Assembly (NCBI GenBank): GCA_023435645.1
Contig: JAEYRK010000048.1
Location: 56,027-120,026, forward strand
DNA length: 64,000 nt
Direction of reading: 5' to 3'
Source: Bacillota bacterium
GTDB lineage: Bacteria > Bacillota > Clostridia > Lachnospirales > Lachnospiraceae
This document shows positions 1-8,454 of the stretch, in pieces (the first letter of the stretch is position 1; each line of letters opens with the position of its first letter). The notes under the pieces are model-generated. The model saw only the letters and a list, made by a program, of their open reading frames with translations, was not told the DNA's origin and searched no databases. A program made the position numbers and the translations under genes.

Positions 1-594
1 ACCACTACATTAAGGACGATTTCGGGTTTGACCTCTGCCCATGGAGTTCGGGGTGAAATATTATTTAAGGGAAAGCCCATCCAAGGCATGAGTGGTAATC
101 GGATTATGTCTATGGGATTATCACAGGTATTGGAAGGCCGTCATATTTTTTCAAAGCTGTCAGTTATGGAGAATTTGGCAGTGGGTGCATATACTCGAAG
201 AGATACAAAAAACATTAAGGAAGAATTAAAAGAGATCTTTCGGTTATTTCCCCGTTTGGAGGAGCGGAAAAATCAGATGGGTGGAACCCTAAGCGGTGGT
301 GAGCAGCAAATGCTGGCGATCGCCCGATCCCTCATTGGCAAACCGGATATGATACTTATGGACGAGCCATCCTTAGGCTTAGCACCAATTGTTATAAAAG
401 AGATTTTTGAGGCAATTGTTAAGGTGCAGAAGGAAGGGAAAACCATATTATTTGTTGAGCAAAATTCTAGAATAGCATTATCAACAGCAGACCGAGGCTA
501 TGTGCTTCAGGTGGGTGAAATTGTCATGGAGGATAGCTGTGAGAATTTGTTAAACAATGAGGATGTAAAGAAGGCATATCTAGGAGAAGATTAG
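1..594 (+). CDS. livF: Branched-chain amino acid ABC transporter ATP-binding protein (LivF-like), 5' truncated by window edge
   Basis: ATPase of a high-affinity branched-chain amino acid (or amide) importer, acting on the inner membrane face with LivGHM. The frame is open from base 1, where TTLRTISG is the end of the Walker A region, so the start lies outside the window and the TTG at 28 is not the real start. Visible motifs are the signature LSGGEQQMLAIARSL, Walker B ILMDEPSLGLAP, and FVEQNSRIALS, where LivF proteins carry FVEQN in place of a plain His switch. Only 11 bases separate it from the following YhcH gene, so the two are probably co-transcribed. The substrate cannot be told from the ATPase alone. 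Confidence 0.9.
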   Translation, partial: TTTLRTISGLTSAHGVRGEILFKGKPIQGMSGNRIMSMGLSQVLEGRHIFSKLSVMENLAVGAYTRRDTKNIKEELKEIFRLFPRLEERKNQMGGTLSGGEQQMLAIARSLIGKPDMILMDEPSLGLAPIVIKEIFEAIVKVQKEGKTILFVEQNSRIALSTADRGYVLQVGEIVMEDSCENLLNNEDVKKAYLGED

Positions 595-605
595 GAGCAT
601 CTAAT

Positions 606-1055
606 ATGATTTATGACCAAATAAAAAATATTGATCAGTATATGGGGTTAAGTGACAATTTGGACAAAGCTTTTCGTTTTATACAAAGCACTGACCTAAA
701 TAGCTTACCGATTGGGAAGCTGGAACTGGAAAAGGATATATTATTTGTAAATGTTATGTCTGTAGAGGGAAGTGAAAGCAATACAGATAGCTTTGAGGTT
801 CATAAAAGGTATATAGATATACAGATTGATTTGGATGGAACTGAAATAATTGAGCTTGGTATAGGTGAGTTGGAGGAAACAATCCCTATGAATGAAGAAG
901 CTGATTGTGGATTTTATAATGCCAAGAATAATATTCCGTGTATTCTTGGAGAGGGAAGATTTCTTTTATTAATGCCGGGGGAAATGCACAGACCAAATGT
1001 TAAGATGCCTGGTCATGATTTTAGGAAGAAATGCGTATTTAAAGTTCTTCAATAA
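606..1055 (+). CDS. YhcH/YjgK/YiaL family protein (DUF386)
   Basis: A 149-residue cupin-like protein of the YhcH/YiaL/EbgC family. Members occur in sialic acid, 2,3-diketogulonate and beta-galactoside operons, and the E. coli sialic-acid member (NanQ) works as a sugar anomerase. Visible family features are HKRYIDIQIDLDGTEII in the middle and FLLLMPGEMHRPNV near the C-terminus, the latter holding the usual conserved metal-region His. It follows the LivF gene closely and is followed by a terminator, so it is the last gene of that transcript. A second paralogue lies at 10367-10813. The natural substrate is unknown. Confidence 0.85.
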   Translation: MIYDQIKNIDQYMGLSDNLDKAFRFIQSTDLNSLPIGKLELEKDILFVNVMSVEGSESNTDSFEVHKRYIDIQIDLDGTEIIELGIGELEETIPMNEEADCGFYNAKNNIPCILGEGRFLLLMPGEMHRPNVKMPGHDFRKKCVFKVLQ

Positions 1056-1220
1056 TAAAGTGAATGGGAAGTTATCCTGTTAGAAGCTATCTATGATAAG
1101 AAGAATGATTTTTATATCTGATTGATGTAAATACTTATACATTTATATACTACCCTGAGGAATGGAAATCTACCTTATACCAATGCTCATGATAGCTATA
1201 AAAAAAGTTAATGAAGAAGA

Positions 1221-1266
1221 AATAAGAGGAAGGCTTCAATTCACTGAGCTTTCCTCTTATTTTGGG
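1221..1266. terminator. Bidirectional rho-independent terminator
   Basis: Inverted arms AATAAGAGGAA (1221-1231) and TTCCTCTTATT (1251-1261) are followed by a T-run. It lies between the YhcH gene and the convergent membrane-protein gene and probably ends both. The ~165 bases before it (1056-1220) show no convincing gene. Confidence 0.7.
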
Positions 1267-1301
1267 TTTAATACTGTGATACGATTTCTTAATTGACCAC
1301 A

Positions 1302-1934
1302 TCAATAGTCAACCACCATGGCCTCGTTCAGCTTCAGTTTTTTCTTATCATACAGAAAATATTGGCTCATTATCTTATGGGGCATATGCTCTTGATATAA
1401 CAAGGGCAGGTTGTTTTTCACTCTGTAATTGAGCCATAAACAATATAATTCCAGGATGGGCTTATTAATTGAGGTATACTTTAGCTGATGCTCCTGAACA
1501 TCGCGATTGTTCATGAACAGGAAGAATTTATTGGCGAATAGCCTGTCTATCATTCTGATATCAATGACGTTCTCAATTACCATAAAGTAGATGGTTTGAA
1601 AGAACATGATATATTCACCCATTTTCCTACCGTCCTCCGCAGTAAAAGTGATATCTGCCCCGTCTCTTTTCTCCTTCAGCTTGGAATAAATATAGATGAT
1701 ATTATCATTATCCTGAAAGTTAGAATTCAATGTCAGGATAAACTCTGCCTTTGAGATATCCGCATCCTTTTTCATCTGATACCAGATGGCGATCACACCG
1801 ATGATGGCTGTGATAAATGTTGCACTATTGGAGATGGACTCCTTCGTCAGCCGATTGAACAGTGCAATGGATATCATCATGATAAAAAATATCAGTATAA
1901 TCGTAAAAAACTTTCTGTTGTGCCCAAGCTTCAT
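1302..1934 (-). CDS. Hypothetical membrane protein, two N-terminal helices
   Basis: A 210-residue protein starting at ATG 1934, which has a GGGGAAGAG site upstream; the further ATG at 1973 has no good site. Two hydrophobic segments near the N-terminus (FFTIILIFFIMMISIALF and ATFITAIIGVIAIWYQMKK) are followed by a cytosolic, mostly helical domain with FQTIYFMVIE and IDRLFANKFFLFMNN. The layout resembles DUF4760-type proteins, which have a short membrane anchor and a helical domain. No catalytic motif is visible. It faces the YhcH gene across a shared terminator and belongs to neither neighbouring operon. Function unknown. Confidence 0.6.
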   Translation of the reverse strand: MKLGHNRKFFTIILIFFIMMISIALFNRLTKESISNSATFITAIIGVIAIWYQMKKDADISKAEFILTLNSNFQDNDNIIYIYSKLKEKRDGADITFTAEDGRKMGEYIMFFQTIYFMVIENVIDIRMIDRLFANKFFLFMNNRDVQEHQLKYTSINKPILELYCLWLNYRVKNNLPLLYQEHMPHKIMSQYFLYDKKKLKLNEAMVVDY

Positions 1935-2268
1935 TTTTCTCTTCCCCGCATTCTTTTGTGATAATCGAATCATAGACTAAAGTGGGAGAAAGTGTCAAGA
2001 TGTTTTGTGGGGTAGCGATAGTAAAACATATCCTTAACTTATTTTGGCATATTTTAATCATGGATATGGGCACTTTCGATCGTGGAGGGAGGACAATGAA
2101 AGGATAGGAATAGAAATGTAAAAAATACCTTGACTATACGAGGGATTAGGATAACTGGATGATGGGGATTGCTTCATAACACATAGCATTAGGGATGAGT
2201 AGACATGTTGCTTATTATTAGTGATAATTCGAGTAATAGATTAGTCAATATTACTGGATAAGAAGGCT

Positions 2269-2282
2269 ATAAAACGTTTACT
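2269..2282. promoter_or_regulatory. LacI/CcpA-type operator-like palindrome
   Basis: ATAAAACGTTTACT has a perfect AAACGTTT core with a central CG and fits the CcpA cre consensus at about 12 of 14 positions. It lies some 65 bp upstream of the -35 of the LacI-family gene. It could be the operator for that regulator, a cre site, or chance. The rest of 1974-2439 is A/T-rich and holds only this site and the promoter. Confidence 0.35.
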
Positions 2283-2347
2283 GATAGAATATATAGAAAA
2301 TAGATATAAAATATGCCAATAAATATATAAATTGTAAACATTATTTG

Positions 2348-2376
2348 TTGACATTATATAATTAATATGATAATAT
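2348..2376 (+). promoter_or_regulatory. Promoter of the LacI-ABC catabolic operon
   Basis: TTGACA at 2348-2353, a 17-bp spacer and TAATAT at 2371-2376 (an overlapping GATAAT at 2369 is an alternative -10). It is 64 bp upstream of the regulator start. No terminator-like hairpin is evident before the ribokinase, so this could drive the whole 9-kb operon. Confidence 0.5.
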
Positions 2377-2439
2377 GACAGCAAAACATGGAAATATAGT
2401 AATTTGTTAATTATGAGAAACCGATTACAGGAGTATTGT

Positions 2440-3453
2440 ATGACAATTAAAGATGTTGCAAGAGAAGCAAAAGTATCCGTAGCCACTGTATCCAGGGTCA
2501 TTAACAATATACCTACTGTTGATAGTGAGCTTAGAATGAGGGTGGAACAAGCAATCGATAAGTTGGGTTTTAAGCCTAATCAGATTGCTAAGAGCCTGAA
2601 GCAAGATGTCACCAACACTGTGGGCATTGTTGTTGCGGATATTTCTAATTCTTTTTTTAATGGAGTTATCCGTGAAATTGAAAAAACCATTAACCCTGAG
2701 AGGTATGCGCTTCTTATGGCAAGCACGGATGGCAATAGTAAAAAAGAAAAGGACGCCATAGAAATGATGCATGCAAAGAGAGTAGATGGACTAGTGATTT
2801 GCCATGTATCCGAAAATCTGGAATCTGTAATAAAGACAATTTCTTGCCCGGTGATATCCTTTGACAGAAGCACATTGTCTCATATATGTGATACTGTATA
2901 TGTGAACAAAGAGCGTTCAATGTATGATGCCGTAACATACTTACTTAGAAACGGTCATAAAGATATTGCAGTGATCAGCGGCGCCAAGAACTTGAGTACG
3001 AATTTTGACCGTTATATCGGCTATATGCGTGCATATTATGATTGGGATCTGACAGCCAGAAAAGAGAATATATATTTTGGCGAATTCACAAAAGAATATG
3101 GCAAACAATCCTTTGAAGCGATTATGCAGAATGATAATCCTCCAACGGCAATTGTAACAGGAAGTGCAGATATTACTGAGGGTGTTCTATCAAAGGCGAG
3201 AGAGCTTAAAATACGGATACCTGAGGATGTTTCCTTAGTTTCCTTTGGTGCCATTAGCTTTCAAGATGTAATTGATCTAAAAATTACCTATGTAGACGAA
3301 ATGTATATGGAAATAGGAAAAAACATTGGAGAGATGATGCTATCAAGATTAAAGAACCCTAATATACCACCAAGACTCAATGTTTTGGAAAGCGGTATCA
3401 TCAGTGGTAATTCAGTAAAAGCTTTGGATAAAAACATAATAGGAGGTATTTAA
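2440..3453 (+). CDS. LacI family transcriptional regulator
   Basis: A 337-residue repressor. The N-terminal helix-turn-helix MTIKDVAREAKVSVATVSRV and hinge helix NQIAKSLKQ are typical, followed by a periplasmic-binding-protein-like effector domain (VGIVVADISNSFF, MMHAKRVDGLVI, the DEMYMEIGKNIGEMM region). ATG 2440 is preferred over TTG 2404 because GGAG lies six bases before it and the family N-terminus begins there. The stop codon directly abuts the permease start, so it is first in the operon and probably controls it. The effector is presumably the sugar-like substrate or an intermediate of the pathway. Confidence 0.9.
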   Translation: MTIKDVAREAKVSVATVSRVINNIPTVDSELRMRVEQAIDKLGFKPNQIAKSLKQDVTNTVGIVVADISNSFFNGVIREIEKTINPERYALLMASTDGNSKKEKDAIEMMHAKRVDGLVICHVSENLESVIKTISCPVISFDRSTLSHICDTVYVNKERSMYDAVTYLLRNGHKDIAVISGAKNLSTNFDRYIGYMRAYYDWDLTARKENIYFGEFTKEYGKQSFEAIMQNDNPPTAIVTGSADITEGVLSKARELKIRIPEDVSLVSFGAISFQDVIDLKITYVDEMYMEIGKNIGEMMLSRLKNPNIPPRLNVLESGIISGNSVKALDKNIIGGI

Positions 3454-4314
3454 ATGATGCAAAACAAATCCCACAAAGAAGAAAGAACATTATGGTACAG
3501 AAGAATGATTTTTTGGTTGAAGGATTCCTTACCCAGTATTTTTTCTGTTCTTGGAGTAATCGTTATCTGGGAATTTTCGGTCCGTTTTTTCAATATACGG
3601 CAATATATTCTTCCATCGCCTAGCGCATCAGTTATGGCATTATTCACATATTGGGATGCGATTCGAAGCAATCTTTTAACTACTTTATATGAAATAGGTG
3701 TCGGCTTTGGTGTTACTGTACTCATAAGCATTCCCGTAGCGACTTTAATATCTTACTCCACAATCTTCCAGAAAACGTTATATCCATTTATGGTTTTTAT
3801 ACAGCTAATTCCTAAAGTAGCGATTGCTCCTCTTTTTGTCATCTGGTTTGGCTTTGGGATGATGCCTAAAATTTTAATGGTGTTTTTATTATCTTTCTTC
3901 CCCTTATTAATGGATGCTGTTGCAGGTCTTCAATCCTTGAATCCAAGACTCTACAGCATGGCCAGAACCATGAGCGATTCAGAGTGGAAATTCTACTGGA
4001 AAATTAAATTACCTAATGCACTTCCGCATATTTTCTCAGGCCTAAAAACCTCAATCTCTATGGCGACTGTGGGCGCGGTTGTAGCGGAATTCTTAGGGGC
4101 TGATAGTGGGTTGGGTTATCTATTATTGAGAGCAAATGGGGATATCAACACAAAGCTTTTGTATGCAATTCTGATAGTGCTGTGTTTGATGGGTATGGTC
4201 TTTTTTATGATTATGGGGTTTATAGAGAAGAAGGTTATTCCTTGGCATGTTAGTCAAAGGAAAAATCTGAAGGATAATAATTCAAAGAAAAAGGATTTTC
4301 GAATAACAGCGTAA
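3454..4314 (+). CDS. ABC transporter permease, SsuC/TauC family
   Basis: A 286-residue membrane component of a nitrate/sulfonate/taurine-type importer. About six hydrophobic segments are visible (for example FSVLGVIVIWEFSV, VTVLISIPVATLIS, ILMVFLLSFFPLLMDAV, ILIVLCLMGMVFFMIMGF). The ATPase-coupling EAA-like loop is SMARTMSDSEWKFYWKIKL followed by PNALPHIFSGL. An AGGAGG site precedes ATG 3454, directly after the regulator stop. Family members carry sulfonates, nitrate, cyanate, pyrimidine precursors or riboflavin, so family membership does not fix the substrate. Confidence 0.88.
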   Translation: MMQNKSHKEERTLWYRRMIFWLKDSLPSIFSVLGVIVIWEFSVRFFNIRQYILPSPSASVMALFTYWDAIRSNLLTTLYEIGVGFGVTVLISIPVATLISYSTIFQKTLYPFMVFIQLIPKVAIAPLFVIWFGFGMMPKILMVFLLSFFPLLMDAVAGLQSLNPRLYSMARTMSDSEWKFYWKIKLPNALPHIFSGLKTSISMATVGAVVAEFLGADSGLGYLLLRANGDINTKLLYAILIVLCLMGMVFFMIMGFIEKKVIPWHVSQRKNLKDNNSKKKDFRITA

Positions 4315-4409
4315 ATGTATTTGGTTTTGGGCCATATTGGATTGGATCCGTCCATTTGGCTTGGAATATATGTAGCAAAAATTCAAAACTTACTGAGGAG
4401 GAAAATGTT

Positions 4410-5519
4410 ATGATTAAAAAAATTGTAGCAATAAGTCTATGTTTCGTATTAATGCTTGTATCAACCGCATGTAATAATTCAAAAAACTCCACCCCAAAAG
4501 CTCCTGATCCCACCAAGACCCCAGAGACTTCCAATGCATCTGATAATAAGGAATCTGATAAGGCAACAGAGCCGCAGGATGCTGCAAGCGAGAAAAAGGA
4601 AGAGTTAATACCGGTAAGCTTTAGGCTAAACTATACAGCATCCGGTTTACATGCACCTTTCTATATGGCTCTTGAAAAGGGTTATTATGAAGAAGTGGGA
4701 TTAGATGTTACTATGGGCGAAGGTACCGGCTCTGGTACAACTGCCAAATTAGTAGGAACTGGTTCTGACGATATTGGTTTGGTAGATTCTGCATCGGTGG
4801 CATCTGCAGTGGCAGCAGGCATTGAAATCAAAATAGTTGCACCGGTATATGCGGTAAATGGTTTTGGAATCATTACTCTTGAAGAGAATGGTATTAATAC
4901 ACCTAAGGATCTTGAGGGAAAGAAGGTTGGTATTGCTACCGGTGATGGCCCATCTAAGTTATTTGCAGCAGTAGCAGGTGCAACTGGTGTTGACGAGAGC
5001 AAGATTAGCTATGTCACCATGGATTCTAATTCAAAAGTAACCTCCCTGATTGAAGGACAGGTAGATGCTGTTCTTGGAGGAGCTGATAACGAAGGTGTTA
5101 AACTTAAAAACATGGGGCATAACGCAAAAGTACTAAGATATTCGGAAAATGGTGCACCCACTGTTGGACTCTCTATTATAGCAAGTGATGATTACATCAA
5201 AAAGAACCCTGAAACCATTAAAAAGTTTATTACAGCTACTATGCGTGCATGGGATGAGGCAAGGGGTAATGCTGAAGAAGTAGTTAATTATATTCTAGAT
5301 GACTTCCCGACAATGGATAGAAACACAGCAATCGGAGGACTGGAAGTTGCACTAGCTAGCTTGTTTACAGAAGATGCTAAAACTCTTGGAGGTTTGAGCG
5401 AAGCCGATTGGGAAAAATGTCGTGATTTACTGGTAGAGTTCATGGGTATTGAGGCTAGTGTAAAAGCAACTGATCTATATACCTTTGAATGCTTGCCGGA
5501 TGACTTACCAAAGAGATAA
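4410..5519 (+). CDS. ABC transporter substrate-binding lipoprotein, NMT1/THI5-SsuA family
   Basis: A 369-residue solute-binding lipoprotein. ATG 4410 has a GAGGAGG site; the upstream in-frame start at 4356 lacks one. The signal peptide IVAISLCFVLMLVSTAC ends in a lipobox with Cys as the +1 residue. A charged, low-complexity linker follows (to about residue 70). Then comes the NMT1-type domain: FRLNYTASGLHAPFYMALEK, GYYEEVGLDV, and IEGQVDAVLGGADNEGV. This fold binds sulfonates, nitrate or pyrimidine-type compounds such as hydroxymethylpyrimidine. It sits between permease and ATPase genes of one importer. Next to a PreA-like enzyme, a heterocyclic ligand is an attractive inference. Confidence 0.88.
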   Translation: MIKKIVAISLCFVLMLVSTACNNSKNSTPKAPDPTKTPETSNASDNKESDKATEPQDAASEKKEELIPVSFRLNYTASGLHAPFYMALEKGYYEEVGLDVTMGEGTGSGTTAKLVGTGSDDIGLVDSASVASAVAAGIEIKIVAPVYAVNGFGIITLEENGINTPKDLEGKKVGIATGDGPSKLFAAVAGATGVDESKISYVTMDSNSKVTSLIEGQVDAVLGGADNEGVKLKNMGHNAKVLRYSENGAPTVGLSIIASDDYIKKNPETIKKFITATMRAWDEARGNAEEVVNYILDDFPTMDRNTAIGGLEVALASLFTEDAKTLGGLSEADWEKCRDLLVEFMGIEASVKATDLYTFECLPDDLPKR

Positions 5520-5568
5520 GAGTATAGGCTGTTAACACGAGAGATCAACTACATAAGGAGGCAACTTA

Positions 5569-6336
5569 ATGCTGGAATTTAAAAATGTCGGTATGAACTA
5601 CAAGACATTAAGCGGCTATACGGAGGCTCTTCAAGATATTAATTTTAATGTCCAAGATGGTGAACTTGTCACCATCTTGGGCCCCTCGGGCTGTGGTAAA
5701 AGTACATTTTTATTTATTGGAACAGGACTAACCCAATGTACCTCTGGTGAGGTTCTATTGAATGGCGAAAAGATAACAAAGCCGTATAAAGAAGTTGGAT
5801 TTGTTTTTCAAGACCATCTTCTGCTTGAATGGCGCACAGTACTGGAAAACATAATGATCCAAGGGGAATTCCGTAACATGGACAAGGAAAAAACCAGGGA
5901 AAAAGCCATGAATCTGTTAAACCAAGTCGGATTATCTGGCTTTGAAAATAAATATCCCTGGGAATTATCGGGTGGTATGCAGCAAAGAGTATCTATTTGT
6001 CGTGCATTGGTTCATGAGCCTGACATGCTAATGATGGATGAACCCTTTGGAGCTCTCGATGCATTAACCAGAGAGCAAATGCGTGTGGACCTGGAAAGAA
6101 TGTGGATGACAAGGAAAAACACCATAGTATTCGTTACCCATGATATTGTAGAGGCAATTTTACTTGCGGATAAAGTTATTGTAATGACACCACGTCCTGG
6201 CAGAGTCAAAGAGGTAATTAATATAGATTTGCCTCGCCCTAGAAATATGGCGGTAAAGGAATCTAAAGAATTTATGGATTACCGCAAGCATATTACAGAG
6301 CTGTTCATGGATATGGGTATTCTACATGATGAATAA
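5569..6336 (+). CDS. ABC transporter ATP-binding protein, SsuB/TauB family
   Basis: A 255-residue ATPase. Walker A GPSGCGKST is near residue 40, Q-loop FVFQDH near 85, signature ELSGGMQQRVSICRAL near 130, Walker B MLMMDEPFGALDALTRE, and switch His in VFVTHDIVEAILLADKV. The C-terminal MTPRPGRVKEVINIDLPRPR is typical of the nitrate/taurine subfamily. AGGAGG precedes the start. It completes the importer with 3454-4314 and 4410-5519. Confidence 0.92.
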   Translation: MLEFKNVGMNYKTLSGYTEALQDINFNVQDGELVTILGPSGCGKSTFLFIGTGLTQCTSGEVLLNGEKITKPYKEVGFVFQDHLLLEWRTVLENIMIQGEFRNMDKEKTREKAMNLLNQVGLSGFENKYPWELSGGMQQRVSICRALVHEPDMLMMDEPFGALDALTREQMRVDLERMWMTRKNTIVFVTHDIVEAILLADKVIVMTPRPGRVKEVINIDLPRPRNMAVKESKEFMDYRKHITELFMDMGILHDE

Positions 6337-6374
6337 CAGAGTTGTTGTAGAGCTGGACTGAAAGGAGAAAATAG

Positions 6375-7529
6375 ATGGCAAAATTAGCTACAGATTTTGC
6401 TGGTTTGAAGCTGAAGAACCCATTGATTGCAGCATCAGCAGGAACAACGAAGGATGCATTGCATTGTAAAATGGCTGAAGACGCTGGCTTTTCAGCAATC
6501 ATATTAAAATCGATACAGGAAGAAATGGTAAATCGATATAATCCTTTTCCAAGAATGAGTGTTTTTAAGAATGGTATTCCGGGGTTTATGTCGAATACTT
6601 TTATGACATATGAGCAAGCCTTTGAAGGTGGCATAAAAGAGTATTGTGAAGAAATTAAAAAGGTAAAAGATAAAGTCACAATACCGGTAATAGCAAGCTT
6701 GAATTGTGTAACAAAACAGGCTTGGTATGATTATGCCATCGAAGTTGAAAAGGCTGGAGCTGATGCGATTGAAGTTGTTCCTTCCTGTCCTGTAGGTGCT
6801 TTGGTCCGTGATGCAGCAGAATTTTATCCGGTTGCAAGAGAGGCGCTACTTGACATAAGAAAGGAAGTGAAGATACCGATTGGTATAAAAATGACACAGC
6901 AGATGTCAAATCCAATCATATGCGCTATGGACCTAGAAAAAGATGGTGCCGACTGGATTACAATGTTTAATCGTTCCTCTGGATTTCAAATAGACCTAGA
7001 TACGATGGAACCAGTTATGCATAAAGGCTTTTGTGGACATGGTGGTCCTTGGGTAACACAGTCTGTCATGCGTTGGATTGCAGCATCCTATCCGCATTTG
7101 CAGGCTCCCATTAGTGCAACAGGTGGCGTGACTAACTATGAAGATGTAATTAAGTATCTATTATCCGGTGCTAATAATGTACAGATAGCAACGCTGATCT
7201 ACCTGAAGGGTTATGATGTGGTAAAGACTATTCTTGAGCAGGTTGAGAATTACTTAGAAGAGCATAACATTGACGATATCAATTACATAATAGGAAAGGC
7301 TGCGAAAAAAGTATTGCCACTTAATAAAGTAGATAGAAGCAAGCGTTATTATGCTAAATATAATTCTGAAAAGTGTATTGGTTGTAAGAAATGTTTCCCT
7401 GTCTGTACTTATGATGCAATTAAAAATGATGAGAAACGACCCTATATAGACGAAAGCAAATGTGATGGTTGCGGGCTTTGTTCACAAGTGTGTGGGAAAA
7501 CACAGGCAATAGCTATGGTTGAAAGATAA
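6375..7529 (+). CDS. preA: PreA-like dihydropyrimidine/dihydroorotate dehydrogenase with 2x[4Fe-4S]
   Basis: A 384-residue flavoenzyme. Residues 1-300 are an FMN-binding TIM barrel of the dihydroorotate dehydrogenase class (LKLKNPLIAASAGTTKD, VIASLNCVT, EVVPSCPVGALVRD, ISATGGVTNYED). Residues 330-384 are a ferredoxin domain with CIGCKKCFPVC and CDGCGLCSQVC. This is the PreA subunit layout of bacterial dihydropyrimidine dehydrogenase, which reduces uracil or thymine. The usual NADH-diaphorase partner PreT is not nearby, so electrons may come from ferredoxin or a distant partner. A related fused dehydrogenase acting on a different heterocycle is possible. Third gene after the transporter, 21 bases before the aldolase gene. 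Confidence 0.8.
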   Translation: MAKLATDFAGLKLKNPLIAASAGTTKDALHCKMAEDAGFSAIILKSIQEEMVNRYNPFPRMSVFKNGIPGFMSNTFMTYEQAFEGGIKEYCEEIKKVKDKVTIPVIASLNCVTKQAWYDYAIEVEKAGADAIEVVPSCPVGALVRDAAEFYPVAREALLDIRKEVKIPIGIKMTQQMSNPIICAMDLEKDGADWITMFNRSSGFQIDLDTMEPVMHKGFCGHGGPWVTQSVMRWIAASYPHLQAPISATGGVTNYEDVIKYLLSGANNVQIATLIYLKGYDVVKTILEQVENYLEEHNIDDINYIIGKAAKKVLPLNKVDRSKRYYAKYNSEKCIGCKKCFPVCTYDAIKNDEKRPYIDESKCDGCGLCSQVCGKTQAIAMVER

Positions 7530-7550
7530 AGGAAGCGGAGGTAACTAAAT

Positions 7551-8453
7551 ATGGGTGTTTTACAGGGCATTGTATGTGCCAATATTACTCCCTTTTTTGA
7601 TAACAAAGAAGTGGACTATGATAGCGTGAAAAGGCTTGCAAGATATCTGGCAGACAGTGGCTTAAATGCTATTTACCCTTTAGGAACGAATGGGGAAGGC
7701 TTAGCATTATCTACAGAAGAAAGAATGAAAATTGCTGAGATTATGGTGGACGAAATAGCAGGAAAGATCCCCGTTGCGATCCAATGTGGCACGCAAACCC
7801 TTGAAGATACTATGACATTGGTTATGCATGCGAAAAGGATTGGGGCAAGTGCGGCTGGAGTTGTTACTCCATTTTTCTTCCGCTTTTCAGACCAGGGGCT
7901 TGAAGAATACTATTCTTCTTTATTAGAAGCGGCAGGGGATTTTCCGGTTTATGTATATAACATACCGACGAATACCAATAACGATATCACTGCAAACGTA
8001 GTGAAAAAGCTATGTTCAAAATATAACAACCTTATGGGTGTTAAATATAGCTATCCGGATTTGATTCGCCTGAAGGAATACAACAATGTAAAGGAAGAGG
8101 GCTTGGATGTACTGATTGGCTGTGATAGGCTAATTTATCCGGCCTATAAAGTAGGGGCTGTAGGGACAGTTTCCGGTCCGGCAGCAGTATTTCCGGAGTT
8201 GTTTTTGGGGCTATGGAAGGCTGCTATGAATGGTGACGATCTAAGAGCGCTGAAGTATCAGGATAAAATCTTTAAAAATAGCTATACCTTGGCACCATAT
8301 CAAGAAATTCCGATGATAAAGCAGTACCTAAAATCAATTGGAGTGATAGCTACCGATACCGTAAGAATTCCGTTTCATTCTATTACGGAAGCAGAAAAGA
8401 GTCAGATAGAAAAGATCATCAGTCAGATTAAATCAGAAAGTGAGGAGCTTTAG
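7551..8453 (+). CDS. Dihydrodipicolinate synthase/N-acetylneuraminate lyase family aldolase
   Basis: A 300-residue class I aldolase of the DapA/NanA family, which joins or cleaves pyruvate-containing substrates through a Schiff base. Visible family residues are GTNGEGLALSTEER (phosphate/carboxylate loop), the Tyr in VYVYNIPTNTN, and the Schiff-base Lys in NLMGVKYSYPD. The C-terminal half is typical. A GGAGG site lies before ATG 7551. In a cluster with YhcH-family and Gfo/Idh proteins it more likely cleaves a keto-acid intermediate than makes lysine. The exact substrate cannot be read from the sequence. Confidence 0.85.
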   Translation: MGVLQGIVCANITPFFDNKEVDYDSVKRLARYLADSGLNAIYPLGTNGEGLALSTEERMKIAEIMVDEIAGKIPVAIQCGTQTLEDTMTLVMHAKRIGASAAGVVTPFFFRFSDQGLEEYYSSLLEAAGDFPVYVYNIPTNTNNDITANVVKKLCSKYNNLMGVKYSYPDLIRLKEYNNVKEEGLDVLIGCDRLIYPAYKVGAVGTVSGPAAVFPELFLGLWKAAMNGDDLRALKYQDKIFKNSYTLAPYQEIPMIKQYLKSIGVIATDTVRIPFHSITEAEKSQIEKIISQIKSESEEL

Positions 8454-8454
8454 C

